Shown here piece by piece: positions 9,515 through 17,101 of a stretch of 17,101 bases of DNA. The position numbers were made by a program, and so were the translations under genes. The notes below the pieces were generated by a model. That model searched no databases and was not told the origin of the DNA. It saw nothing but the letters and a program-made list of their open reading frames with translations. The stretch spans positions 2,459-19,559 of the forward strand of contig JADHZB010001898.1 in assembly GCA_015657535.1 (NCBI GenBank). The letters run 5' to 3'. The DNA comes from Nephromyces sp. MM_2019 (lineage: Eukaryota; Apicomplexa; Aconoidasida; Nephromycida). Each line of letters starts with the position of its first letter. Positions within the stretch are counted from its first letter, which is position 1.

Positions 9515-10110
9515 AAGATACCAGCGAAGAGCAAGGCATCTTCGGGATATATGATCCTTATGTGTGAGTAAAATCCTACTGAAGATAGAGCTAGCTCCAG
9601 AGCATCACACTGTGTGTGTGCCCACCTTACAATAGTGGAACCTACCATACCTCAGGCCGTGTGTGTGCTGGAGATTTCTTTCCAGTTTGAAGTGGAATGA
9701 GCACGCACACAGGGTAATGGCAGGAGATAATACACTCACAGACCAGGATGCTCACCCCAAAGCAAACACCAGTATATACACACAATCAGATAAGTACACA
9801 CACAAGCCATATACTGACATACGCAAGTACAATACGCATAGAAAGAAAGACGCACACATTTATTACGTGCAAAGCAATATATACACACGACACATACACA
9901 CACCCATACCCACATGCACATCTACAGAAACCCACACACACACACACAGAGGACCCAGTTTTAGTCTTCCAGCTTCCAGTTAAGGTTTATGTCTCCCATG
10001 GAATACAAAGGAAGCTATGCATCACTGCGCTCTACACACAACACGCTACCTACTCAACAGTGCTTAGTCGTTTCACTTCGGCACCAAGGTATCTATCGTT
10101 CAACCAGTAA
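9515..10110 (+). CDS. 3' end of an unrecognised plus-strand gene (last three exons)
   Basis: The last exon is the best supported. It starts at 9950 after cacacacacag and runs 161 nt to TAA at 10108-10110. It encodes DPVLVFQLPVKVYVSHGIQR, then KLCITALYTQHATYSTVLSR and a terminal APRYLSFNQ. A phase-consistent model puts a 23-nt exon before it (about 9634-9656, GTYHTSG, donor gtgtgt). Before that is an exon at 9515-9563 (DTSEEQGIFGIYDPYV, donor gtgagt). Phases are 1-2, 2-1 and 1-stop. The last exon alternates hydrophobic and polar residues like a beta-rich domain. The N-terminal exons were not resolved; the ORF at 8616 is one candidate. The CA tract at 9775-9948 is intronic and ends at the acceptor. 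I do not recognise the family. Confidence 0.5.
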
Positions 10111-10127
10111 ACACTGTATCATGCAAC

Positions 10128-10175
10128 AGAAGCTACACACACACACGCAAGAGAAGCTACACACACAGACACAAG
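10128..10175. repeat. 24-bp direct repeat, two copies
   Basis: The unit agaagctacacacacacacg plus caag occurs at 10128-10151 and again with slight change at 10152-10175. It lies in the short spacer between the plus-strand gene ending at 10110 and the tail of Hsp20. Confidence 0.8.
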
Positions 10176-10302
10176 AGAAATGACAACCACACACACACAA
10201 AGATACCAATTACGTAGGAATTAACGCTAAAAGCCCAGAAAAAACACCCACTACAACCTATCAGCTATCTCTACTTTATAATCTTTCGCACACACACACA
10301 CT

Positions 10303-11141
10303 TTACTCTATTGGGATGCTGTGATGGTCATCCTTCAATTTCTCCTGCTTAGGGACAGTAACACGCAATACACCATCCTCCATATTGGCCTTTATCATAT
10401 CTTCTGTAGTACCCTTTGGAAGGGTCAAGGAGCGAAAGACAGAGCCTGAGCATCTCTCCTGAGAGAAAGCCAAGTGAGCATGAAGCTTGAAGGGGGTGGA
10501 CGTACACTCAAATGGCTGAAGCGTGTGCAGGTAGGTACGAGAGCTAGCAATGAGTTGTGATGCTTGTGAAGGCTAGAAAGGCGCACACATACACAAATCT
10601 GCTTTTAAATCTGTAGACACCAGTTTCAAACTAAAAAATGTACATCTGTTTCAAACCACCACACACGCACATCCGTTTCAAACCACCACACGCATCAGTT
10701 TTAAACCAGCACACACACACATCTACCTCAAGCACGCGCACACAATTGCTTCCCATAACAACACCGCTCATCAGCTCTTCAAGTGTACATACATCCCTCT
10801 CCATCTCCTACCTGAAAGTAAGCTGTACCATCATTTTTCGTCCTCTCATAGTTATTCTCTCCATGAATTTGCAGCACAGAATCCTTCACTGAAACAGTAA
10901 CATCCTCCTTCTTAATACCCGGCAAATCTGCACGGATGACATAGTTTTTTCCATCGTCAAACATATCGATACGAGGCACACACCCAAAGTGCCCTTCAAG
11001 GTGGCGGGTGGGGAGGCTTAGTATATCATGGGGGGGGAAGAAGGTGCTCAATATTTCGCTCTCCAAAGGAGAGCGAAAGAGGCTTCCTCTGCCCCCCAGA
11101 AAGTGGGGGAATCCATGCCTCATCATCATGTTATCTACCAT
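10303..11141 (-). CDS. Small heat-shock protein, Hsp20/alpha-crystallin family, complete, two exons
   Basis: Small heat-shock proteins are ATP-independent holdases that bind unfolding proteins. The exons are 11141-10812 (110 codons) and 10458-10303 (51 codons plus stop). The join is in phase 0, with donor CAG|gtagga and acceptor gctttctctcag. The 161-aa product has a Phe/Met-rich N-terminal arm (MVDNMMMRHGFPHFLGGRG). The alpha-crystallin domain runs from about residue 57 (RIDMFDDGKNYVIRADLPG, then KKEDVTVSVKDSVLQIHGE) through RSLTLPKGTTEDMIKANMED and the signature GVLRVTVPK. The C-terminal IPIE supplies the I-x-I motif that mediates oligomer assembly. There is no ER or organelle signal, so it is probably cytosolic. 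The frame stays open upstream of the ATG (QARSLIQPISREEQ) back to a good acceptor, ctctcttcag, near 11184. An upstream coding exon or an intron in the 5' UTR is therefore possible. The promoter region is shared with the divergent plus-strand gene at 11331; no heat-shock element was verified. Confidence 0.95.
10459..10811 (-). repeat. Hsp20 intron with an approximately 26-bp gtttcaaaccaccacacacg repeat
   Basis: In this 353-nt intron a unit like gtttcaaaccaccacacacg plus cacatc is repeated about four times at 10622-10735 with diverging copies. In the sense of the gene it is TG-rich, as in most other introns of the window. Confidence 0.85.
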
Positions 11142-11330
11142 CTGCTCTTCTCTGGAGATTGGTTGAATGAGCGATCTCGCTTGCTGAAGAGAGGGGGTTA
11201 GGGGGTTTGGAAGTGATGGGGGGTTAGGGGAAGGTGAGGGAGGTTTCGTAGTGGGGGCTGGCGGGGGTAGACGTGAACGGGGGGTGGAGGATTTGGTGAA
11301 TGAGGTGAGGAAGTGGGGGGGCGTAAAATC

Positions 11331-11883
11331 ATGAAGAGGAATAACAGAGCAAAGAAAAAGTCACAACTTGGGGGATACGAGGATTGGGTAGAGTGTGTGA
11401 AGAGCTTAGCTCTTAGTGGAGGGGGTGGATCCCGCTTAGTTCCTACAGAGTGAAGAGTAAGAAGAGCTTGAGGCTGCTTTGGTGAGTGTATGTACCTGTA
11501 AATCTGTGTGTGCGTGTGTGTGTTTGTGCGCGCCTCTCCTCTCTTTATCTCCTATTCAATAGGCTTAAAAGACACACATTTCTAAGAGGCTACATAGTAG
11601 GTGAGTGGGGAAGAAAGACCAGTGCGAAGCATCACTTTTCAATCTCCCTCCTCTTCCTCTAAAGAAGCATTCTGGAAAAACCCGTAGAAGCCACGAAAAT
11701 CAGCGAAAAAAATATTTTCCGCACATACACGGTGGTAAACCTAGATTTCCGATGTTACAATCTCAAATTTTAAAAAAGATGCTACACTTAAGTTTCTACT
11801 CAGAAATAGAGGTCAGCACGCTGATAACACACACACCGCTAAAATCTGCAACACATAATACTGATTTCCTTTGCAAAATCTGA
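11331..11883 (+). CDS. Small basic protein of unknown function, four-exon model
   Basis: The proposed exons are 11331-11392, 11449-11481, 11563-11596 and 11665-11883. All joins keep the frame (phases 2, 2, 0). The second intron (11482-11562) is textbook: gtgagt donor, TG tract, ctctcctctctttatctcct and caatag. The product is about 115 aa. It begins MKRNNRAKKKSQLGGYEDWV, continues LRLLWLKRHTFLRGYI and then KHSGKTRRSHENQRKKYFPH with GGKPRFPMLQSQILKKMLHL. It is strongly basic and could bind nucleic acid or be a ribosomal or organellar protein, but I recognise no family. Alternatives are a donor gtgagt at 11601, or an unspliced 40-codon frame (11331-11453) ending in TGA. The tail after about 11815 may be intronic. 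It diverges from Hsp20. Confidence 0.45.
11838..11880 (-). CDS. Candidate exon of the minus-strand gene starting at 12297
   Basis: A 43-nt minus-strand segment lies between the acceptor cttgcatctcag and the donor gtgtgt. It reads either FCKGNQYYVLQILA or ILQRKSVLCVADFS, depending on phase. It could follow the exon at 12124-12297, perhaps through a 12-nt micro-exon near 12076-12087. It overlaps the tail of the plus-strand gene model, so at least one of the two is wrong here or the two genes overlap tail to tail. Confidence 0.3.
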
Positions 11884-12123
11884 GATGCAAGAGCGTGAAA
11901 AGCCGCCTCAGATAAAAGTAGAAAGAATGGCACACACACACCGTTAAGGTATGCACAACACACGCATGGAAGGTGATACGAGACACACACAAAATTACAC
12001 AACACGCACAAAATATTACACACATAAAGTTATACATATACAAAGCCACACACACATGAAACCACCACATACCCAGTAAATCCTCTAGTGTGCAGTTCAC
12101 TTCAAAATAATACACACACTTAC

Positions 12124-12297
12124 ATCCTCAGGCTCTCTAAAGAAGAAACGACGGCCAGCCGACGGCCACCATCGCCAGTGTGAAGAGCCACCTTCATTTC
12201 CCGAATGAAGTACGGGGTTTTCACTCAAATCCGGGGCGTTTCCTGCTGATGCCCTGGAAATTGACTTATTGCTCTTATTCGCATCACTTCCATCCAT
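12124..12297 (-). CDS. First exon of an unrecognised minus-strand gene
   Basis: The exon begins at an ATG (12295-12297) and ends after 58 codons exactly at a perfect donor, gtaagt, in phase 0. The peptide starts MDGSDANKSNKSISRASAGN and ends HWRWWPSAGRRFFFREPED. The first 40 residues are polar and probably disordered; the end is aromatic and basic. The intron that follows is TG-rich in the sense direction. Downstream exons are uncertain (see 11838-11880). No domain can be named. Confidence 0.6.
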
Positions 12298-12880
12298 TGT
12301 TAATAAATTCGCTTGAAGAGTAAGAAATGTCTAAAAAAACTGCTTTTTGTGGGTTTCCTAAAGAAACTTGAAAAAGGGAGATGAGGGAGGGTTGGAAGGA
12401 AAAGATACAAAGGGGGGGATGAGATACCAAGCAAAAAAAGGGAGAAATAGATGAAGAAGAGAGAAATTAAGTCAAAAATAAAAAAAAGAATCCAAGAAAC
12501 AAAAAAAAATATCAAATTTTAAAAGTAGAGGAATTAGAAAAAAGAGTTTTAAAATATGTCGTGCCACTTCTTTCATTGCACACTCTTTCGCGGTGGTGAT
12601 TTCTACGCGATTCTTGTGTGCGGGTATACCCGCTCTCGTGTGCGCATCTTGTAGTGGTTGAGGGCGTAGTCCAGGAGGGAGAGTAGCGTCTCTCATGATC
12701 TCGTATTGGCTCTTATTCGCTCTCACGAGCTCTCACACACACTCTCTCGCTCTCATGAGCTCTCGCACACACCGTCTCGCTCTTATTCGCTCTCACTTTT
12801 GGGCACTTTTCATTGGCGGAGAGGTGGGAAGGCTCGTGAACTTGCAAACTGCACGAGGGCGTGTTTGGCGCGTGGAGGTG
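12298..12880. other. A-rich spacer followed by a gagctctc-rich repeat
   Basis: Positions 12330-12540 are purine/A-rich without a gene. A minus-strand frame at 12726-12540 contains TLPPGLRPQPLQDAHTRAGI and AKECAMKEVARHILKLFF and looks partly coding, but it has no clear splice sites. A plus-strand frame at about 12812-12879 reads GGKARELANCTRACLARG and ends before gtgtgt, possibly a TPR-like exon. Positions 12691-12800 hold imperfect copies of tcgctctcatgagctctcac. Confidence 0.4.
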
Positions 12881-12884
12881 TGTG

Positions 12885-13022
12885 ATGGTGGGGGTGTGTG
12901 GTGTGTGTGTTTTTATGTGTGTGTGGTGTGTGTGTTTTTATGTGTGTGTGTGTGAGTGCGTTAGTATGCGTGTGTGTTATACGTGTTGGTGTATGTATGA
13001 TGGTGTGTGTTGGTGTGTTTGT
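12885..13022. repeat. TG-rich minisatellite with an approximately 25-bp unit
   Basis: The unit tgtgtggtgtgtgtgttttt plus atgtg occurs twice at about 12896-12948 and then decays into irregular TG repeats. It is not coding. Confidence 0.85.
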
Positions 13023-13030
13023 TTTATGTT

Positions 13031-13140
13031 TCGGATGCGTCAAAGTATGAGAAGCTAAGGAATTACGAAATAGCACACTCCCTCTATTATAAACTCCGAG
13101 GAGAGAGAGAAGATACCGCTGAGTTCCACTTCCAGAAAGC
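13031..13140 (+). CDS. Exon-like plus-strand segment, TPR-like, in frame with the RNF10 start
   Basis: The frame reads KYEKLRNYEIAHSLYYKLRG and EDTAEFHFQKAQKHAP, an alpha-helical peptide resembling a tetratricopeptide repeat. It stays open through CA-rich and proline-coding DNA (PPPPPPPFLKHFPPD) into the RNF10 ATG at 13280, and contains only one GT (13124) between 13095 and 13280. It could be an N-terminal extension of RNF10, an untranslated leader, or the end of another gene whose stop I cannot find. Confidence 0.35.
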
Positions 13141-13279
13141 ACAAAAACACGCACCCATAATCAGATATACAGCTACAGAGATAAGCAGATGCACACAAAC
13201 AGAAACACATACTCACAAATACGACCACCCCCCACCTCCACCACCCCCCTTTCTCAAACATTTTCCTCCAGACAGAAAA

Positions 13280-15228
13280 ATGGATACCGCCGAATCTGAA
13301 GCCGCAGAAGACGATGAAAAGCTGGAAAATCAGCGGTTTTTCTGCGATTCTGATATTGAGAAGGGGAAGAAGATGGTAGTTGATGCACTAGTAGATGAAA
13401 ACTGTGAGTGTGATTCTAACAAAAAAAAAGAAGCAGGAAATTTGGTGTCCAACTCACAGAGCCCTTCAAATGCTGCCCCCTCTCTTTATTATTTAGCAGA
13501 GAGAGTCACCTCATTCCAGGAAGAAAACCCCGAAATTGCAAAAAATCTTCAAGAAGTTTGCCTCGAAGTTGAGAATTTTCAAGCGGGGAAAATGTCATTA
13601 TCTGGCGATTTTGGCGTGGCTGCTTCGGTGAAGAAAACATCTTCTACAAAATTTGGAGAAATTCAAACAGAAAGCATCAAAGAGGGTGAGAAATTCGCAA
13701 AACATCAGCATCGAAAGCAGCGATTCTACTCTAAACAGCGCGTTTGCGAAGGAAAAGAAGTGCAGAAGATGATATCTACTACAGGTTCCACTTTTGCACC
13801 GAATTATTTGTGTCTATTTTATGAGGGTGTTTTGTAGGAGGAAGGATTAGATGCTTTAGTGGCTGCTTCAAGAAGAACAGCATATGTTATGTTTTTGCGG
13901 CGGAGTTACTACAAGTTCCCAGGATGATGGAGTTTTGTGAGGGCCGGGAAATTTGGTGGTTTTGGGGTAGTTTTGGATGTTTTTTGACAATTTTTGGCTG
14001 TTTTTGTGTGTTATTGGGTGGTATTTGGATGTTGCTTGCCAATTTTGGAGGGCTTTTTGGACGTTTTTTGGGTGGTTTTTGTTGCGTTTTGGTTTCTTTT
14101 TGGTGCGATTTGGTTGCTTTTTGATTATTTCCAAGGGTATTTTGAGCTGTTCTTGATGCTTTTTGGGCATTTTCTGACTATGTTTGACTTGCTTTCGACA
14201 ATTTCGATGGTTTTTTGATGTTTCCTTGATTTTCCTACTTCATCCTCCCCTACTTCCTCTTCTACTTTCTCTTGCTTTTTAGATGCTAATGATACCCCGG
14301 ATACTCCCAGCAAAAAAAATAACTTTCAAAAGAGCAGTTCCAACAGAAAAGCACGAAATATGCATGTGATTGACTCAAAGGAAGCACACATAGTCACTCC
14401 ATTCTTGATACAATACCCTAAATACTCGGAGCCCAAGGTACCTACTTTTCTGTAGAATCTTGGCGTATCGTCATCAATGAAAACTTCTTCGACGCTGTTT
14501 TTACGGGCTTCTAGTGATGTTTTTGTATAGTGTTGTTTGGGGTGATACAAGGAAGATGGTTGTGTGTGTGTTGATTTCTAGATATGTGCGTGTGGCTTGC
14601 ATTTAGTATACTCCTTAGATGTTTGTGTGTAGGTGTGTATGTGCGTGTGTGTGTGGCTATCTTCTTTTTTCCTTATGCTGGTGTGTGGCTGGTATGGAGT
14701 GCACTTTTTATATGTTTATGTGCATATGTGGTACTCTCTTTTCTCTTCTCTCTCAAAGCATTTGTGTCTGTGCGTGTGTGTGCTGTAGCTCTCCTATCGC
14801 TGTTTTCCTAGTCATTTCGTTGCACTACTGCTTCTCCTTCCTCGTAAAGTTATTTGATGAGAAAATGCTTTCAAAGGCTTTGTGTGTGTGCGTGTGTGGG
14901 TATCGGATCTTTCTTTTTCATGATTTCTTCAGTTTTCATCTTCTTCTGCAAGCTTTATTGACGTTTTTTATGATTTGTTCCCAGGAATTTAAGCTTTTTT
15001 TGGAATGATGACTTTCCGAATGTTAAGGCTGCGTTTATCTACTCTGTTAAATGCTTATAGTTGAGCGTATAATATAACACACACACTGAAGGGCTTAGAG
15101 ACTTACTGTTTTGTTAGAGTGAAGAAACTGTCAAAAAGTAAAGTTTTCTTCTTTTCCTTCTTTTTAGAAAAACTTCAAAGGAAATAGGAGAAAGCCACAA
15201 ACTTATCTGGATAAAGAGCACTTTGTTC

Positions 15229-15272
<44 letters not shown>

Positions 15273-16452
15273 TTCTCATGCTCTGCGTGGTTTTTAGGTT
15301 GCCTGTTGCTGTAGTCAGCACTCGTTCGTTTCGAGGTTTTTGTATGAGTATTCCTCCTCTTCTTCCTCAGTCTTCTTGTATTGCTTCATCTTCTGCATTT
15401 TCCTCTTCTTCCTCTTCTCCCAGTTTTTCCGTCTTCATCTTCTCCTTTTTTTTGTCTTTATTTTTTTTATGATTCTTTTGCGTAGAACCTGCTCTTTTTC
15501 ATGAAATTTCTGCGCTTTCCGTCGTTTCCTCTGTTTTCAGGCGAATTTTCGACTTTTTTTATATCCAGAAAACGAAAAGAGTGCAATCGCTGCTTCTCCA
15601 GATGCTTTGATAGGTAGGATGATTGCCTTTATAACTTCCATAAGGAAATTATGTGTGTTTAGAGGTGCTTTTCTGTGTGTGCAGATGTGCCTTTGTATGC
15701 GTGTGAGAAATCTAGCTGTACATACACCCGTGTTCTGTTTGCATAAGCGAACCCATATGTAAATATATGTCTGCATATATTCGCTTGTATTGCTATGTTT
15801 ATGTGTTGCTGCTTGCACCTCATAGTGTGTGTGTCTGTATGTGTGTGTTTTGGTGTTTGCAGATTGGGCGAAGGTGGCTCGTGTAGATGTTATCTGCCCT
15901 GGGAGTGCACAAGCCAGCTGCCCTATATGTCTGGATGATATCCCACGTAACTGTTGAAGATTTTGACTTCTTATCCTCAAAGCGTACCACACACTTTCGT
16001 GTGTGTGTGGGCGTGTGTATGTGTAATGGCGTGTGTGTATGTGTAATGGCGTGTGTGTGTGTTTGTGGGTATTTATGTGTGGGTTCGTGTATGCTTGGGT
16101 ATGTGTATGTGTGTGCGTGTTTTTGTATTGCGGGTGTGGGCATATGTGTCTTTGGGTGTGTGTGTGCGCATTTGATTGTACTTTATCCGTCGGTTTGTGT
16201 GCTTTTTTACCTGCTTTTTCGTATTTGTGTTGAGTTTAACTATACTTTGTGTGCGTGTTTGTATGTTCTTGTGTGTGTATACGCATTTTCTTGAGTGTGT
16301 GCAGGTGCGTTCTTGTCTGCTACGTGGGATGTGTGTGGGTGCTGCGATTTGTTGACTGCTACGGCTCATTGTGAAGAAGATTGTGTATCATTGCCCTCTC
16401 AACTTCTTCTTCTTTCCTTCAGTGGCCCCTCGAATTACAAAGTGTGGACATG
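13280..16452 (+). CDS. RNF10: RNF10/Mag2-type RING E3 ubiquitin ligase, partial (5' part)
   Basis: RNF10 (yeast Mag2) is a RING E3 ligase that ubiquitylates 40S ribosomal proteins in ribosome quality control. The exons are 13280-13784, optionally 13838-13936, then 14283-14437, 15168-15230, 15541-15613, 15863-15946 and 16423-16452. All joins keep the frame (phases 1, 1, 0, 0, 1, 1, 1). The N-terminal about 170 residues (MDTAESEAAEDDEKLENQRF on) are polar and unconserved. The family core follows: IVTPFLIQYPKYSEP (the N-x-LLNF-x-Y-x-P block), KPQTYLDKEHFVQANFRL (family KE-x-FLQANCQF), SPDALIDWAKVARV (family DPDTLVNWDFVEQVR), then the RING start CPICLDDIPLAPRITKCGH. This supplies the first two Cys pairs up to Cys and His of the cross-brace; the FC-x-x-C part and the second zinc site lie beyond 17101. 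The ATG at 13280 is the conservative choice. The 99-nt exon 13838-13936 is phase-neutral and may be skipped. Introns are TG-rich. Confidence 0.88.
13937..14282 (+). other. RNF10 intron made of tttttggatg-like repeats
   Basis: The donor gtgaggg is followed by about 280 nt of diverged ttttgg(a/t)tgttttttgg repeats. An ideal pyrimidine tract (cttcctcttctactttctct tgctttttag) comes before the next exon. The Lys/Asn-rich minus-strand frame across it is a by-product of the repeat. Confidence 0.8.
14438..15167 (+). other. RNF10 intron with stray exon-like peptides on both strands
   Basis: This 730-nt intron is TG-rich at 14562-14660 and 14880-14905. Two plus-strand segments look coding: SWRIVINENFFDAVFTGF (from about 14458, after ttttctgtag) and NLSFFWNDDFPNVKAAFIYS (from about 14986, after gttcccag). 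A minus-strand segment (RKNSVEEVFIDDDTPRFYRK) ends at a good donor, gtaggt. The RNF10 reading frame passes directly from the exon at 14437 to 15168 with family-consistent sequence, so these are probably not part of it. Confidence 0.5.
15231..15270 (+). repeat. (GT)20 microsatellite starting at the splice donor
   Basis: Forty bases of uninterrupted GT follow directly after TTTGTTCAG, the last codons of the RNF10 exon 15168-15230. The first GT is the only dinucleotide that keeps the family-consistent join (FVQ to ANFRL). Confidence 0.95.
16011..16050. repeat. 20-bp direct repeat, two copies
   Basis: The unit gtgtgtgtatgtgtaatggc is found at 16031-16050, and gcgtgtgtatgtgtaatggc at 16011-16030. 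It lies in the RNF10 intron 15947-16422. Confidence 0.9.
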
Positions 16453-16612
16453 GTGAGCTGCGCATAAAGTTGCACACACAAATTTTATATACACACAGTG
16501 CACTTAAACAAACACACACACACGGAGACACACATGGACACATAGATGCACGCACACCGAATACATACATAGACGCAAACATGCAGAGACACACGCAAAT
16601 GTGCACACAGAT

Positions 16613-16664
<52 letters not shown>

Positions 16665-17101
16665 AGACACAAAAACACGATTATTCACACAAATTCACAC
16701 ACACACATATATATATATAGTAGTTCACGGTGGTATGTGAGCTTTATATGGCTTTCATTACGAATTTTGTATGCACACGGCAGAATATTTTTAAGAAAGC
16801 CGACTGTATGTACACTCAGTGATGTTTTATTTGCGGTATGTGTATCTATCCTACTAACTTTTCTAGTTGTTTGTGTGTTAAAAGTAGGTGTATGAGTGTT
16901 AAACTCCTTTCCGTACAAAAAAGCTTGAAACTTTTGATTTTTCAGCGGAACTCTAGGGTTAATAGTATTCGCTTTGTTTAGTACTTTAGTGTGTGTGTGT
17001 GTGTGTGTGATTTTCTGTTGGTTTTTTTCTGTGATCATTTTCTATATATGTATGTGTCTGTGTAAACCCCTTTTCGTTGACTCTTGTGTGTGTGTGTGTG
17101 T
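16453..17101 (+). other. RNF10 intron running to the right edge, with CA then TG tracts
   Basis: The region begins with the donor gtgagc. It is CA-rich at 16472-16712, with a pure (CA)n run of about 24 units at 16614-16662 and a (TA)n run near 16708-16719. TG runs follow at 16989-17009 and 17085-17101. I found no segment encoding the expected FC-x-x-C half of the RING, so that exon must lie beyond the window. A pyrimidine-rich acceptor-like site (gatttttcag) at about 16944 leads only to sequence that does not fit the RING. Confidence 0.6.

Noticed and set aside
11838..11880. WGR domain (PARP-type) from the peptide GNQYYVLQIL
   Set aside because: The resemblance to the N-K-F/Y-Y-x-x-Q-L-L start of WGR is short, the phase is unproven, and no W-G-R motif was found downstream on the minus strand.
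14438..14455. 18-nt intron (gtacctacttttctgtag)
   Set aside because: Introns this short are known only in special lineages. The family-consistent RNF10 join is from 14437 to 15168, and all other firm introns here are at least 57 nt.
15537..15992. 151-residue minus-strand frame
   Set aside because: It is the antisense shadow of two RNF10 exons and the TG-rich intron between them.
16945..16988. Next RNF10 RING exon after the acceptor-like gatttttcag
   Set aside because: The frames give no F-C-x-x-C motif or further zinc ligands and reach stops, so the expected RING sequence is absent.
1..17101. CRISPR array, bacterial operon, transposon or tRNA/rRNA genes
   Set aside because: The repeats are simple or minisatellite repeats without unique spacers. 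No transposase or reverse-transcriptase motifs, terminal repeats with target duplications, or RNA-gene sequences were recognised.

Overview
The window is nuclear DNA from a eukaryote, probably a single-celled one. Genes are split by spliceosomal introns with GT(A/G)AG(T) donors and CAG/TAG acceptors. Exons are short (30 to 500 nt), the two strands alternate, and intergenic distances are small. Introns and spacers are full of (TG)n/(CA)n tracts. The protein style (a plant/protist-type small heat-shock protein, a highly conserved NSA2) would fit an alveolate such as a coccidian-like apicomplexan, but this placement is a weak inference. No bacterial operons, IS elements, CRISPR arrays, rRNA or tRNA were recognised.

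Layout, left to right. (1) Minus strand, 170-2074: part of a Ulp1/SENP-type SUMO protease, four exons, running off the left edge before its catalytic residues. (2) 2087-4790: exon-like pieces on both strands that I could not assemble into certain genes. They include an acidic GAT/GAA-repeat region (2087-2275), a plus-strand exon (2371-2438), a minus-strand first exon (2758-2898), and a lysine-rich minus-strand gene head-to-head with the next locus. (3) Plus strand, 4792-8583: a complete seven-exon NSA2 gene (60S ribosome biogenesis) whose spliced product is 260 aa, the same length as human NSA2. (4) Plus strand, 9515-10110: the 3' end of an unrecognised gene. (5) Minus strand, 10303-11141: a complete two-exon small heat-shock protein (Hsp20). 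(6) Plus strand, 11331-11883: a small basic unknown protein divergent from Hsp20. (7) Minus strand, 12124-12297: the first exon of an unknown gene. (8) Plus strand, 13280-16452: the N-terminal part of an RNF10/Mag2-type RING E3 ubiquitin ligase, running off the right edge inside its RING finger.

Three recognised genes concern protein quality or ribosomes (NSA2, Hsp20, RNF10) and one concerns SUMO removal. They are separate transcription units and I see no sign that they form one system.

The most notable structural feature is in the introns. TG repeats are oriented in the sense direction in most introns on both strands. Several long introns carry a 5' (UG)n tract and a 3' (CA)n tract that could pair in the RNA. 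In the RNF10 gene one 5' splice site is the first GT of an uninterrupted (GT)20.
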